A DNA stretch of 17,588 nt, taken from Akkermansiaceae bacterium. GTDB taxonomy: Bacteria; Verrucomicrobiota; Verrucomicrobiia; Verrucomicrobiales; Akkermansiaceae. The notes beneath the pieces are model-generated. The model was not told the DNA's origin, did no database searches, and saw nothing but the letters and a program-made list of their open reading frames with translations. Within the stretch, counting starts at the first letter, position 1, and each line of letters opens with the position of its first letter. Positions 6,394 through 14,443 of the stretch are shown here, piece by piece. Where the stretch lies: contig JALZVD010000034.1 in assembly GCA_023300205.1 (NCBI GenBank), forward strand, positions 1 through 17,588. Direction: 5' to 3'. A program made the position numbers and the translations under genes.

Positions 6394-8343
6394 ATGTCAT
6401 TCAACTATTTATTTATCCCGCTATTGTTCGGTGCGTTTCTATCAGCTTCTGTTCTTAGTAATGGTGAGGATGTGAAGGTGACGCGCGCTCCTTACTTACA
6501 GTTGGCTACTGATTCCACGCAGGTGATTGTTTGGCGGACTGATGGTGAGGTGAAGCCTGTGGTACGGATTGGTAAGGCTATGGATGCATTAGATATTCCG
6601 GCTGAGAAGGTGCTGGTGAAGCGTGGTGAGCATCTGTCACAGGGTAAGGCTGTGACGATTGCGGCTAAGGGTACGATCCAGTATGAGGCATATCTAAGTG
6701 GGTTGGAGGCTGATACGGTTTATTATTATGCGATTTACCATGGGGAGCAGCGTGTGACTCCGTCTGATGCTAGTTATTATTTTAAGACTCATCCTAAGAT
6801 AGGTGAAAAGGGGGGGGCAAAATTCTGGATTGTTGGGGACTCTGGGACGGGTGGTAGGGAGCAGAAGGAGGTGCATGAGGGGATGAAGAAGTTTGTGGGT
6901 GATGAGAGGCTGGATGGGTTTATCCATGTGGGTGATATGGCTTACGGCTCTGGGACGGATAGTGAGTTTTCTGAGAAGTTTTTTCCTGTTTATGAGACGA
7001 CGTTGAGGAATACAGTTTGTTGGGCTTCGATGGGGAATCATGAGGGGAAGTCATCCAAGGGTGAGAGTGCTACGGGACCTTATTATGATGCTTATGTTCT
7101 ACCTGCGAGTGCTGAGGCTGGTGGGTTGGCATCTGGGACTGAGACTTATTATTCCTTTGATTATGGTAATATTCATTTCATTTGTTTGAATTCACATGAT
7201 CTTGACCGTAGTCCTAGTGGGGCTATGGCGCAGTGGTTGAAGGCGGATTTGGAGAGGACTAAGGCTGATTGGTTGGTGGCATTTTTCCATCATCCACCGT
7301 ATACTAAGGGTTCTCATGATAGTGATAAGGAGAAGCAGCTTGTGGAGATGCGTGAGAATATTATGCCTATTCTGGAGTCTGGTGGGGTGGATGCGGTGTT
7401 TACTGGGCATTCCCATATTTATGAGCGGTCGATGCTGATCGATGGGGCTTATGAGACGCCTAGTACGAATGAGGGTGTGGTTCTGAATGATGGTGATGGG
7501 GATCCACGTGAGGGTGGAGATGGTAGCTATAGGAAAAGCGCGGGGCTAGCGGCTAATAATGGCACGGTTCAATTGGTGGTGGGTCATGGTGGAGCGAGGC
7601 TGCGACGGAAGGCGAATCATGTGCTGATGAGTCAGGTGATTCTGATGCATGGGTCTGTGATCATGGAGACTGCGGGTAATAAGTTGATACTAAGGATGGT
7701 GAGTAGTAGCGGTAAGGTAGAAGATTATTGTGTGATAGAGAAGGGTGGTAAGGTGGAGCGTAATATTGTGGCTAATCCTAGGGATCCGGAATTAAAACTA
7801 GCTAAGGAGGTGCTTGCAGAGACTGGTGCTAAGATGCCTAAGAATCATGTGCCTGTAGTTGAGAAGCATGCTGAATGGGAATATCTGGCAGGGGCTGGGC
7901 TTCATGCTGCGAAAGGTTGGAATGATCTTAGCTTTGATACTTCTACTTGGAAGAAGGGGAGGGCTGGTTTTGGTTATGGAGATAAGGATGATAACACGAT
8001 TCTGGATATGCGGAATGAGTATACGGTGGTTTATACGCGTAAGGAATTTGAGATTGATGATTTATCAATATTGAGAGGTGTGGGGCTGGCTGCTAGGTAT
8101 GATGATGGGTTTATTGCTTATATCAATGGGGTGCAAGTTCTGCGTGCATTGGTTGACTATGGTGAGGGGGCGAATGCTAGGGGGTTCCACAAGCATGAGG
8201 CGAAGGGGTATGAATTTTTCTCTTTAGATGCCTTTAGGAAGCATTTTAAGAAGGGGAAGAATGTCTTAGCTATTGAGGGACATAATGCGGATATGGGTAG
8301 TACTGATTTTACTTTGGATGCGTTTCTTACGATTAGGAAGTGA
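6394..8343 (+). CDS. Secreted purple-acid-phosphatase-like metallophosphoesterase with C-terminal beta domain
   Basis: A 649-residue exported enzyme. Residues 1-22 are a hydrophobic signal peptide. Residues 28-135 resemble the N-terminal fibronectin-III-like domain of purple acid phosphatases (APYLQLATDSTQVIVWRTDG, then DTVYYYAIYH). Residues 144-345 carry the five metallophosphoesterase motifs in order: GDSG at 148-151, GDMAYG at 180-185, GNHE at 214-217, HHPPY at 299-303 and GHSHIYERS at 338-346. These supply the dinuclear metal ligands, so phosphomonoester hydrolysis in the periplasm or outside is likely, perhaps for phosphate scavenging. Residues about 489-649 form a further domain (WEYLAG near its start, GFGYGDKDDNTI, then AARYDDGFIAYINGV), typical of galactose-binding-like beta-sandwich modules on secreted enzymes. 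The stop overlaps the start of the next gene by one base. No Shine-Dalgarno sequence was seen. The exact substrate is unknown. Confidence 0.9.
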   Translation: MSFNYLFIPLLFGAFLSASVLSNGEDVKVTRAPYLQLATDSTQVIVWRTDGEVKPVVRIGKAMDALDIPAEKVLVKRGEHLSQGKAVTIAAKGTIQYEAYLSGLEADTVYYYAIYHGEQRVTPSDASYYFKTHPKIGEKGGAKFWIVGDSGTGGREQKEVHEGMKKFVGDERLDGFIHVGDMAYGSGTDSEFSEKFFPVYETTLRNTVCWASMGNHEGKSSKGESATGPYYDAYVLPASAEAGGLASGTETYYSFDYGNIHFICLNSHDLDRSPSGAMAQWLKADLERTKADWLVAFFHHPPYTKGSHDSDKEKQLVEMRENIMPILESGGVDAVFTGHSHIYERSMLIDGAYETPSTNEGVVLNDGDGDPREGGDGSYRKSAGLAANNGTVQLVVGHGGARLRRKANHVLMSQVILMHGSVIMETAGNKLILRMVSSSGKVEDYCVIEKGGKVERNIVANPRDPELKLAKEVLAETGAKMPKNHVPVVEKHAEWEYLAGAGLHAAKGWNDLSFDTSTWKKGRAGFGYGDKDDNTILDMRNEYTVVYTRKEFEIDDLSILRGVGLAARYDDGFIAYINGVQVLRALVDYGEGANARGFHKHEAKGYEFFSLDAFRKHFKKGKNVLAIEGHNADMGSTDFTLDAFLTIRK

Positions 8344-9230
8344 TGTTTAGAGGGGCTGTTGTTTTCTTTTTTGTGGTGTGTGGATCTTTGTCTGCGCACG
8401 AAGATCCGGATGATGTGATCGATACTCTGACGCATAAGTTGGGTCATGCGGAGGGGGCTGATAGGGCTGGGCTTTATTTTCAGCGAGCTAGTGAGTATAG
8501 GGTGTCTGGTCAGAAGGAGGAAGCGAGGTCTGATCTTTTGAAATATACTGATTTAGCGGGGAGTGATTATCTTGGTTGGTTGGAGTTGAGTAGGATGGAG
8601 GATAATGAGGTTAAGAGATTGGAGTATTTGGCTAGGTCATTGGAGGTATCAGATTCTGATGCTGAGCGTGTGAAGATTTATTATGGGATGGCTGAGAGTT
8701 ATTATACTGGGGGTGATTATATTAGGGCGTTGAGGGCTTGTGAGCGATCGATTGAGTTATTGGGAGGGCGTGAACTTACGGCTTTGTTGTTTAAATCTCA
8801 TCTTTTGTGGAGGATGGGAAGACTGGAGGAGCGTGTGGTTTTTTTGAGCAAGGCTAAGGGGCTTAATGGTAGTGTTGTTTTGGAGAGGGAGTGGGTGGAT
8901 GCTAAGATAGATGTGGGTCAGGGTGCAGCTGTGATGAGGGTGGTGCTGGAGGAGATGGAGAAATCACGTTTTAAGAGTAGTTGGCAGATACGTGCTGCGC
9001 TTTGTGAAGCTCCTGGGAGTGGTGAGGCTGAGAGGTATGCTGGGCTGGCTATTAGAGAAATCTATGAGAGGCTTCATGCTGAGAGGCCGGATGTGATGTT
9101 GCTGATGGATTTAGCGCGAGCTTACTGGATTATGGGGGATGATGTGAAGGTTATTTATTATATGAAGCTGGCCAAAGCACAGAGGTATGATCCGTGGGCG
9201 ATGGCTGAGCTTGAGGAGAATGTTAAATGA
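8343..9230 (+). CDS. Exported TPR-repeat protein
   Basis: A 295-residue protein. Residues 1-17 (MFRGAVVFFFVVCGSLSA) look like a signal peptide with cleavage before HEDPDD, so it is probably periplasmic. The rest is helical, with several TPR-like units: one around ADRAGLYFQRASEYRVSGQ, one around YYGMAESYYTGGDYIRALR, one around LLFKSHLLWRMGRLEERV, and a C-terminal one around LMDLARAYWIMGDDVKVIYY. TPR arrays mediate protein binding. The ATG overlaps the TGA of the phosphatase gene (TGATG), so the two are translationally coupled and may act together, possibly with this protein as a partner or processing factor; that role is inferred. A GTG directly before the ATG is an alternative start. The gene ends only 7 bases before the convergent methyltransferase gene. 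Confidence 0.8.
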   Translation: MFRGAVVFFFVVCGSLSAHEDPDDVIDTLTHKLGHAEGADRAGLYFQRASEYRVSGQKEEARSDLLKYTDLAGSDYLGWLELSRMEDNEVKRLEYLARSLEVSDSDAERVKIYYGMAESYYTGGDYIRALRACERSIELLGGRELTALLFKSHLLWRMGRLEERVVFLSKAKGLNGSVVLEREWVDAKIDVGQGAAVMRVVLEEMEKSRFKSSWQIRAALCEAPGSGEAERYAGLAIREIYERLHAERPDVMLLMDLARAYWIMGDDVKVIYYMKLAKAQRYDPWAMAELEENVK

Positions 9231-9237
9231 TGGGGTG

Positions 9238-10287
9238 TTATTTTTTGTTGGTGAATCTGTAGTGTGAGACGAACCATTCTTCGCCGTTACGGAAACCCCA
9301 GAGTTCTGCGCATGCCATGTAGAATGCTCTCCAGTAGACCCACCATTTTAGGGATTGATCTTTACCGTAGGTTTCCTCGATGAGGGGGAAGAGTTGTTCT
9401 TTGTTGGTGTCCATGAGATGGAGCCAAGCGTTGCTGGTTTTTTCGTAGTGGGAACCATTGACTTGCCAGTGGTCTTCGATGCTTAGGTGGTCTTGGAAGT
9501 AGAGTAATAGGTCATCCGATGGCATTTGTCCGCCGGTGAAGAAGTAGCGGCTCATCCAGTCATCTTGGCTTTCAATCTCGAAGTGGTATGAGGTGTCTTT
9601 GTGGGTGAATATGTGGACGAAGAGCTTGCCTTCGGGCTTGAGCCAGTGGCTGATTCTTGAGAGTAGGAGTTGGTAGTTTTTCATGTGCTCAAACATTTCA
9701 ACGGAGACGACGCGATCAAAGATGCTTTCTCCTTCGCCACGGTAGTCGATCATGTTGATGGTTTTTACGGTGACGTTGTTTAGGCCGCGTTCTTCTAGTT
9801 GAGCGTTGATGAATTCCCGTTGGGTGTTGGAGTTTGAGATGACTGTGATTTCGGAGTTAGGGAAGTGTTTTGCCATCCAGAGGGTGAGGGATCCCCAGCC
9901 GCATCCTAGTTCAAGGATACGGTGACCGTCTGTGATGTCTGCTCGTTCACAGGTGAGCTTGAGCATGCGTGCTTCAGAGGCTTCGATGTCTTTGCTGGTC
10001 TCACCGTCTTTCCAATAGCCTGAGCTGTATTTGAGGTGGGGGCCAAGGCAGCCTTGGAAGAATTTTGTTGGTAGCTCGTAGTGTTGCTCATTTGCTTCAT
10101 CTGTGGCGATGGCTAGTGGGCTATTTTTGAGGTTATTGACGTGGTTGATGAGTGCTGCTTGTCTGTCTTCGCAGTGATCTGGGCGGACTTTTGCGAGTGT
10201 TTTTAGGAGACGTTTACGTATTCCGAAGCGGATGATTGAGTCGGGGATGTTGTCTTTTTCTAGCAGGTTATTGATGAGTGATTTCAT
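9238..10287 (-). CDS. CFA-superfamily SAM-dependent methyltransferase resembling plant coclaurine N-methyltransferases
   Basis: A 349-residue class I methyltransferase (Mycolic_acid_cyclopropane synthase family). The SAM-binding motif ILELGCGWGSL is at 124-134, with YELPTKFF at 70-77, KYSSGYW at 86-92, VVSVEMFEHMKNY at 193-205 (Glu200), LFVHIFTHK at 222-230 (His225) and WMSRYFFTGGQMPS at 244-257. From YELPTKFF through HYEKTSNAWL (280-289) the motif order and wording follow plant coclaurine/tetrahydroprotoberberine N-methyltransferases, which share ancestry with bacterial cyclopropane synthases. In this lipid operon an acyl-chain substrate is more likely than an alkaloid; that is inferred from context. 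The ATG at 10287 overlaps the DUF1295 stop (ATGA), which supports this start over an upstream TTG at 10308. It is the last gene of the leftward cluster. Confidence 0.87.
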   Translation of the reverse strand: MKSLINNLLEKDNIPDSIIRFGIRKRLLKTLAKVRPDHCEDRQAALINHVNNLKNSPLAIATDEANEQHYELPTKFFQGCLGPHLKYSSGYWKDGETSKDIEASEARMLKLTCERADITDGHRILELGCGWGSLTLWMAKHFPNSEITVISNSNTQREFINAQLEERGLNNVTVKTINMIDYRGEGESIFDRVVSVEMFEHMKNYQLLLSRISHWLKPEGKLFVHIFTHKDTSYHFEIESQDDWMSRYFFTGGQMPSDDLLLYFQDHLSIEDHWQVNGSHYEKTSNAWLHLMDTNKEQLFPLIEETYGKDQSLKWWVYWRAFYMACAELWGFRNGEEWFVSHYRFTNKK

Positions 10288-11057
10288 AGTGTTTTCTTTT
10301 TGAACCAAGGAATGAATGCATTGGTTGTTTGTTGATAGTGTTTGTAGGCGAGGCCTCTGCTTTTTAGGAGGTGGTGTTCTAGTGTTGGTATTCCGGTAAC
10401 TTTTAGGAGTAGGAAGGTGATTAGAATGGGAGCATGAATGGTATAGATTCCGGATGGTGAGGTAGCGCAGAAGATGTAGATGCCAAACCAGATAAGGGCT
10501 TCAAAGAAGTAGTTTGGGTGGCGGCTGTAGTTCCAGAGGCCGATGGTGCAGATTTTTTCATCGTTGGGCTTGGCTTTGAATGTATTTAGCTGATGGTCTG
10601 CGATGGCTTCACCGATGACGCCAGTGATGAAGATGGTGATGCCGATCCATTCTAATGACTGAAGAGGGGCGGTGAATTGTGATGAGAAGTAGAATGGGAG
10701 TGAGAGTAGGAAGACTAGTGTGGCATTAATGAGGAAGATGATGAGGAAGTTTCTGTTGGCATGTGTTCCCCATTTTTGGCGTAGTGCGGCGTATCTTTTG
10801 TCTTCGGAGGGGTGTTTTATGTGGATGCGTTTTACTAAGTGGATGCCGAGTCTTAGTGACCAGAGGAGAGCCATGGTTAGTAGAATGATTTTTCTGGTGT
10901 GTGTGCTATTGTGGAAGGTGATGTAGATGAGGACGGGGATACTAAGGCTGAGTGCCCACATGGCGTCTACGATGCTTGCATTTTTGATTTTATTGGCAAC
11001 GATCCACCCTGTGATGAAGAGAAATATTAGGATTGAAAAGGTGACGAAGAGGATCAT
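10284..11057 (-). CDS. DUF1295 (steroid 5-alpha-reductase-like) integral membrane protein
   Basis: A 257-residue membrane protein with about six hydrophobic helices. The C-terminal half carries the DUF1295 landmarks: GEAIADHQLNTFK, then GLWNYSRHPNYFFEALIWFG, then TGIPTLEHH and a Tyr-rich YKHYQQTTNAFIPW near the end. The N/SRHPNYFFE block is shared with NADPH-dependent sterol reductases and isoprenylcysteine methyltransferases and is thought to bind the nucleotide cofactor. DUF1295 genes often sit beside CFA-like methyltransferase genes, suggesting reduction of a modified unsaturated acyl chain, but no reaction is proved for this family member. It overlaps the next methyltransferase by 4 bases and starts 25 bases after the CFA-like gene. 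Confidence 0.87.
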   Translation of the reverse strand: MILFVTFSILIFLFITGWIVANKIKNASIVDAMWALSLSIPVLIYITFHNSTHTRKIILLTMALLWSLRLGIHLVKRIHIKHPSEDKRYAALRQKWGTHANRNFLIIFLINATLVFLLSLPFYFSSQFTAPLQSLEWIGITIFITGVIGEAIADHQLNTFKAKPNDEKICTIGLWNYSRHPNYFFEALIWFGIYIFCATSPSGIYTIHAPILITFLLLKVTGIPTLEHHLLKSRGLAYKHYQQTTNAFIPWFKKKTL

Positions 11058-11082
11058 GCTAATCTGAAATCAAGGGTTTGAG

Positions 11083-12342
11083 TTATTGGGATCTAACAGG
11101 GGTAAGTTTTTCGTTGTTAGGTTTGGTATAGATGGCTTGGACTACGCTGATGTTTCTGGTCTGGAATGCTGCTTCACAGTATTTGAGGTAGTAGTTCCAT
11201 TTGCGGATGAATGTTTCATTGAATCCTTGTTGTTTGACGGTTGGGAGTTGTTGATTGAAGCGGTGGTGCCATTCGCTGAGTGTGCGAGCGTAGTCTAGGC
11301 CGATGTCATCGACTTGGAAGGTGGTGAGTTCTCCTGTTTTAGTCATGACTTCACTGATCCTGCCTAGTGAGAGGAGAAGGGATCCAGGAAAGATGTGACG
11401 CTGGATGAAGTCAACGCCGCTCTTTAGACCTGCGTAGCGGCAGTCTGGGACGGTGATCATTTGGAGGCCGAGTGCGCCGTTTGGTTTTAGGAGTTGGTTG
11501 CATTTCTTGAAGTAGCTGGTGAGGAATTTATCTCCGACGGCTTCCAGCATTTCGATGGAGACGATATGGTCAAAGGTGCCGGTGATTTCGCGGTAGTCTT
11601 GGAGTCTTAGGTCAATGAGGCTTTCTAGGCCGGCGTCTTTGACACGTTTTAGTGCGTAGTTGAGTTGTTCTTGTGATATGGTGACACCAGTGATTTTACA
11701 TCCGTAGTTGGCGGCGGCGTGGCAGGCGAATCCTCCCCAGCCACAGCCTATTTCGAGGACGAGGTCTCCTTCTTTGAGTTGTAATTTTTTGCAGAGGGCG
11801 TCATATTTTTGATATTGAGCTTGTTCTAGTGTGGTGTCTTCTGAGTTGAAGATTCCACTGGAGTAGGTCATGGATGGATCTAGGAAGAGTTTGTAGAAGT
11901 CGTTACCTAGGTCGTAGTGTTCTGAGATGTTTTTCTTACTGGTGCGGATGGTGTTGGCGCGTGCGTAGTGGAAGAATTTGTTGAGGAATTTGAGTTTGTT
12001 TACAGCTTTGATTTTATTTGATGATGCGTTTCTTCCCATTTTGGCGTGCATGTTGCGGATGAACCATGTGATGACGGCTTTGATGTCTGGGGTGTCCCAG
12101 ATTTTTTCCATGTATGCTTCACCGATTCCTACATTACCGAAGGCGACGCAGCGTCTGAAGAATTCTTTGTCATTGATGAGATGTATTTCTGCTTGGATTT
12201 CATGGCCATGTTCTCCGTATTGCTGGGTGGATCCATCACTGTGCTTTAAGAGTAATCCGCCGACTGGCATGCTGTTGAATAGCTTGGTGATGATTTTTTG
12301 TTGCCAGCAGTAGTGTTTAATTGTGTTGGTGTTTGAGGACAT
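11083..12342 (-). CDS. cfa: Cyclopropane-fatty-acid-synthase-like methyltransferase
   Basis: A 419-residue member of the CFA synthase family (COG2230). Residues 1-130 form the N-terminal lipid-binding-type domain seen in bacterial Cfa; the catalytic domain follows: SEHYDLGNDFYKLFLDPS at 140-157, MTYSSGIF at 158-165, SAM loop VLEIGCGWGGFA at 195-206, SIEMLEAVG at 262-270, DFIQRHIFPG at 311-320 and KWNYYLKYCEAAF at 381-393. Cfa enzymes add a methylene from SAM across acyl-chain double bonds of membrane phospholipids. Compared with E. coli Cfa, the ligands of the catalytic bicarbonate are only partly kept: Glu267 and Tyr351 are present, but the Cys of the YSC motif is Ser (161/162) and the His before the Ile is Gln294. 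The enzyme could therefore methylate without ring closure. It begins 2 bases after the DUF1365 stop. Family secure; product uncertain, and the gene symbol denotes the family. Confidence 0.88.
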   Translation of the reverse strand: MSSNTNTIKHYCWQQKIITKLFNSMPVGGLLLKHSDGSTQQYGEHGHEIQAEIHLINDKEFFRRCVAFGNVGIGEAYMEKIWDTPDIKAVITWFIRNMHAKMGRNASSNKIKAVNKLKFLNKFFHYARANTIRTSKKNISEHYDLGNDFYKLFLDPSMTYSSGIFNSEDTTLEQAQYQKYDALCKKLQLKEGDLVLEIGCGWGGFACHAAANYGCKITGVTISQEQLNYALKRVKDAGLESLIDLRLQDYREITGTFDHIVSIEMLEAVGDKFLTSYFKKCNQLLKPNGALGLQMITVPDCRYAGLKSGVDFIQRHIFPGSLLLSLGRISEVMTKTGELTTFQVDDIGLDYARTLSEWHHRFNQQLPTVKQQGFNETFIRKWNYYLKYCEAAFQTRNISVVQAIYTKPNNEKLTPVRSQ

Positions 12343-12344
12343 GG

Positions 12345-13151
12345 TTATTTTCTTGTTAAGCTTTTGTGTGGGCGGATGACATCTGTTTGCTGAGATGCGG
12401 TGCCTTTTTTGTTAGAGATGGGAAATTTTTTGATCCACATGATGAGTGCGTGCCAGTGGATGAGGAATATGACGCGGAGGGTGAGAAGTGGGTAGCGGAT
12501 GATGAACCAGCTAAGGCGTAATGAGCTGAAGGATTTTCGGTTGCCTCTGATGGTGCTGACTAGGACGATGCCGTCTTGATTTTCATCGTTGATGTTTACC
12601 GCCCAGGTTTCATTTTTGGGTCCGATTTGGAAGTCGAAGTGGTCATCTACTTTGGAGAAGGGTGAGACGTAGAAGTCTTTGTTGGTTTGGAGTCTGAACC
12701 AACCAGGTTTGTGTTCTTTGTTGATGAAGAACATTTTCTTTTCGTGGAAGGTGTTACCTACTTCTGCTACGGTTGCGATGGTTTTTCCTGTTGAGTCTTC
12801 TAGGTAGTAGAATGAGACGGGATTAAACTGATAGCCGAATATGCGGGGGAATGTTTGTAGGGTGATGCGGGTGATATTTGTGAGGTCGATATCTTGGGTG
12901 GCTAGGTAGTCTAGGAGTTTTTCTTTGACGGATGGTTGTTTCTCTAGAGTGTGGTCTGTAATTTGGAGGTAATCTGCATCACGGAAGGAGTAGATGTTCC
13001 AGCGGTTTCTGCTGAAGAGCCAATGGTTAGTTGCTAGAGCGTCTAATTCATCTAGGTCAAGTGACATCATGAATACGGAGTAGCTAAACTTTCTATTTAC
13101 TGGTGTGAGGCGCTTATGGAAGATCTTACACTGGTAGAGTGCTGAGTTCAT
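12345..13151 (-). CDS. DUF1365 family protein
   Basis: A 268-residue protein recognised as DUF1365 (COG3496) by GYQFNPVSFYYLED in the middle, EVGNTFHEKKMFF after it, KDFYVSPFSKVDDHF, and the C-terminal HWHALIMWIKKFPI segment, which is hydrophobic enough to associate with the membrane. The biochemical role of DUF1365 is not established. It almost always accompanies the COG2907 FAD oxidoreductase and a CFA-like methyltransferase, as here, and is thought to take part in acyl-chain modification. Its ATG overlaps the TGA of the FAD oxidoreductase gene by four bases (ATGA), and its stop lies 2 bases before the CFA-like start, so all three are translated from one message. Confidence 0.9.
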   Translation of the reverse strand: MNSALYQCKIFHKRLTPVNRKFSYSVFMMSLDLDELDALATNHWLFSRNRWNIYSFRDADYLQITDHTLEKQPSVKEKLLDYLATQDIDLTNITRITLQTFPRIFGYQFNPVSFYYLEDSTGKTIATVAEVGNTFHEKKMFFINKEHKPGWFRLQTNKDFYVSPFSKVDDHFDFQIGPKNETWAVNINDENQDGIVLVSTIRGNRKSFSSLRLSWFIIRYPLLTLRVIFLIHWHALIMWIKKFPISNKKGTASQQTDVIRPHKSLTRK

Positions 13152-14443
13152 TTCCAGACTTTCCTTTCTAGTATGGTTTGACAGAGGTTGACGGCGGAGA
13201 GGAGTCCGTCTTCATGGAATCCGTATCGTTGCCATGCGCCGCAGAAGAAGGTGTTTGTTTGCTTTAGTCCTTGTTGGTGGAGGTTGGGGATTTCTTGTTG
13301 AGCGGCTATTGCAGCTAGATCAAATAATGGATGGTGATAGTTGATTGTTTTTAGGATGTTCTTTGGTTGTTGTTGTGGGTTGATGGTGACGAAGTAATTT
13401 GTATTTTCTGAGACACCTTGTAGGGAGTTCATCCAGTAGTGTGTGGAGCTTTTAGTGCCTTCAGTGGTCTTACCTATTTGATAGTTCCATGATGCCCAGC
13501 AGGGTTTGTTTTTTGGCATGACCGATTCGTCAGTGTGCATGACTGCTAGGTTTGGCTGGTATTGAAATGCTGAGAGGGTGTTGGTTTCTGTTGGGTTGGG
13601 GTCTCCAAGGATCTTCAGTGAGTCATCGGGGTGAGTAGCAAGGATGACTATGTCATAGAGCTTGGTTTCGAGTTCCGAGTAAACTTCTATTCCTTGGGGT
13701 GTTCTGGTGATTGATTTTACGGGGTTATTGATCTGGATTTGGTCACGGAATGGTGCAGTGATTTTTTGTACGTAGGATTTAGCTCCACCGCAGACGGTGC
13801 GCCATTGCTTACGTTTTTCTATGGCTAAGAAGCCGTGGTTTTTCCAGAATCTGAGTAGGGTGATGGCTGGAAACTGTTCTATCTTTTCTGGGGGGCTGGA
13901 CCAGACGGCTGATGCCATGGGGACGAGATACCAGCGGAGGAAGTTCTCACCGTAGCCGCGATGGGAGATGTATTGGCGGAGTGTGAGGCTGTGTAGATCT
14001 GGGTTATCGATGTCTTCTAGTGCTTCGGTGTTGAAGCGCTTTATTTTGAAGAGCATTTTCCAGAATTTGAGTTTAAAGATGTTTTTGCGTTGGCCGAAGA
14101 TTTGGTTCATTTTTCCGCCATTGTATTCTAATCCATCCGGGATATGGTTTACGGAGAATGACATGGAGGTCTTCTTAGTTTTTACGCCGAGTTCTTTAAA
14201 TAGTGTTGTTAGTTGTGGGTAGGTGTCTTCATTATACACCATGAATCCGGTGTCGATAGGGATGTCTTTGGAGCCTTCTTTTATGGTTACGGTATTGGTG
14301 TGACCGCCGATGTAGTCATTGGCTTCATAGAGGGTGAGATCTGCATCATCTTTGAGGAAGTGAGCGCATCCTAGGCCTGAGATACCTAGGCCAATGATGG
14401 CAATGGAGGGCTTGTGTTTGATTGAATCTAGGTAAGATGACAT
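13148..14443 (-). CDS. COG2907-type FAD-dependent oxidoreductase (amine-oxidase fold)
   Basis: A 431-residue flavoprotein. The dinucleotide-binding motif IAIIGLGISGLGCA is at 14-27, followed by Glu40 for the adenosine ribose and GGHTNTV at 46-52. IPIDTGFMVYNEDTYP is the second conserved block of this family, and the C-terminal FCGAWQRYGFHEDGL is the FAD-capping motif. COG2907 proteins are predicted flavin-dependent desaturases or oxidases of acyl chains; I recall UfaD, in Rhodobacter furan-fatty-acid synthesis, being assigned this kind of role. The neighbours (desaturase upstream, DUF1365 and CFA-like downstream) fit that. The ATG overlaps the desaturase stop by one base (TAATG). No signal peptide is visible, so it is probably cytoplasmic or at the inner face of the membrane. 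Confidence 0.9.
   Translation of the reverse strand: MSSYLDSIKHKPSIAIIGLGISGLGCAHFLKDDADLTLYEANDYIGGHTNTVTIKEGSKDIPIDTGFMVYNEDTYPQLTTLFKELGVKTKKTSMSFSVNHIPDGLEYNGGKMNQIFGQRKNIFKLKFWKMLFKIKRFNTEALEDIDNPDLHSLTLRQYISHRGYGENFLRWYLVPMASAVWSSPPEKIEQFPAITLLRFWKNHGFLAIEKRKQWRTVCGGAKSYVQKITAPFRDQIQINNPVKSITRTPQGIEVYSELETKLYDIVILATHPDDSLKILGDPNPTETNTLSAFQYQPNLAVMHTDESVMPKNKPCWASWNYQIGKTTEGTKSSTHYWMNSLQGVSENTNYFVTINPQQQPKNILKTINYHHPLFDLAAIAAQQEIPNLHQQGLKQTNTFFCGAWQRYGFHEDGLLSAVNLCQTILERKVWK

Noticed and set aside
6694..7041. Leftward 115-codon frame opposite the phosphatase gene
   Set aside because: It is antisense to conserved metallophosphoesterase motifs; its His/Pro/Thr-rich translation is typical of shadow frames on this A/C-rich strand.
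9228..9245. T-rich run between the convergent TPR and methyltransferase genes as a terminator
   Set aside because: No stem precedes it and the run lies partly inside the 3' end of the methyltransferase coding sequence.
10288..10308. TTG start extending the second methyltransferase upstream
   Set aside because: The ATG at 10287 forms a standard ATGA overlap with the preceding stop; the TTG extension adds seven residues without family support.
11978..12313. Rightward 111-codon frame opposite the CFA-like gene
   Set aside because: It is antisense to a well-supported gene, has no recognisable motif, and shows a composition explained by the strand bias.
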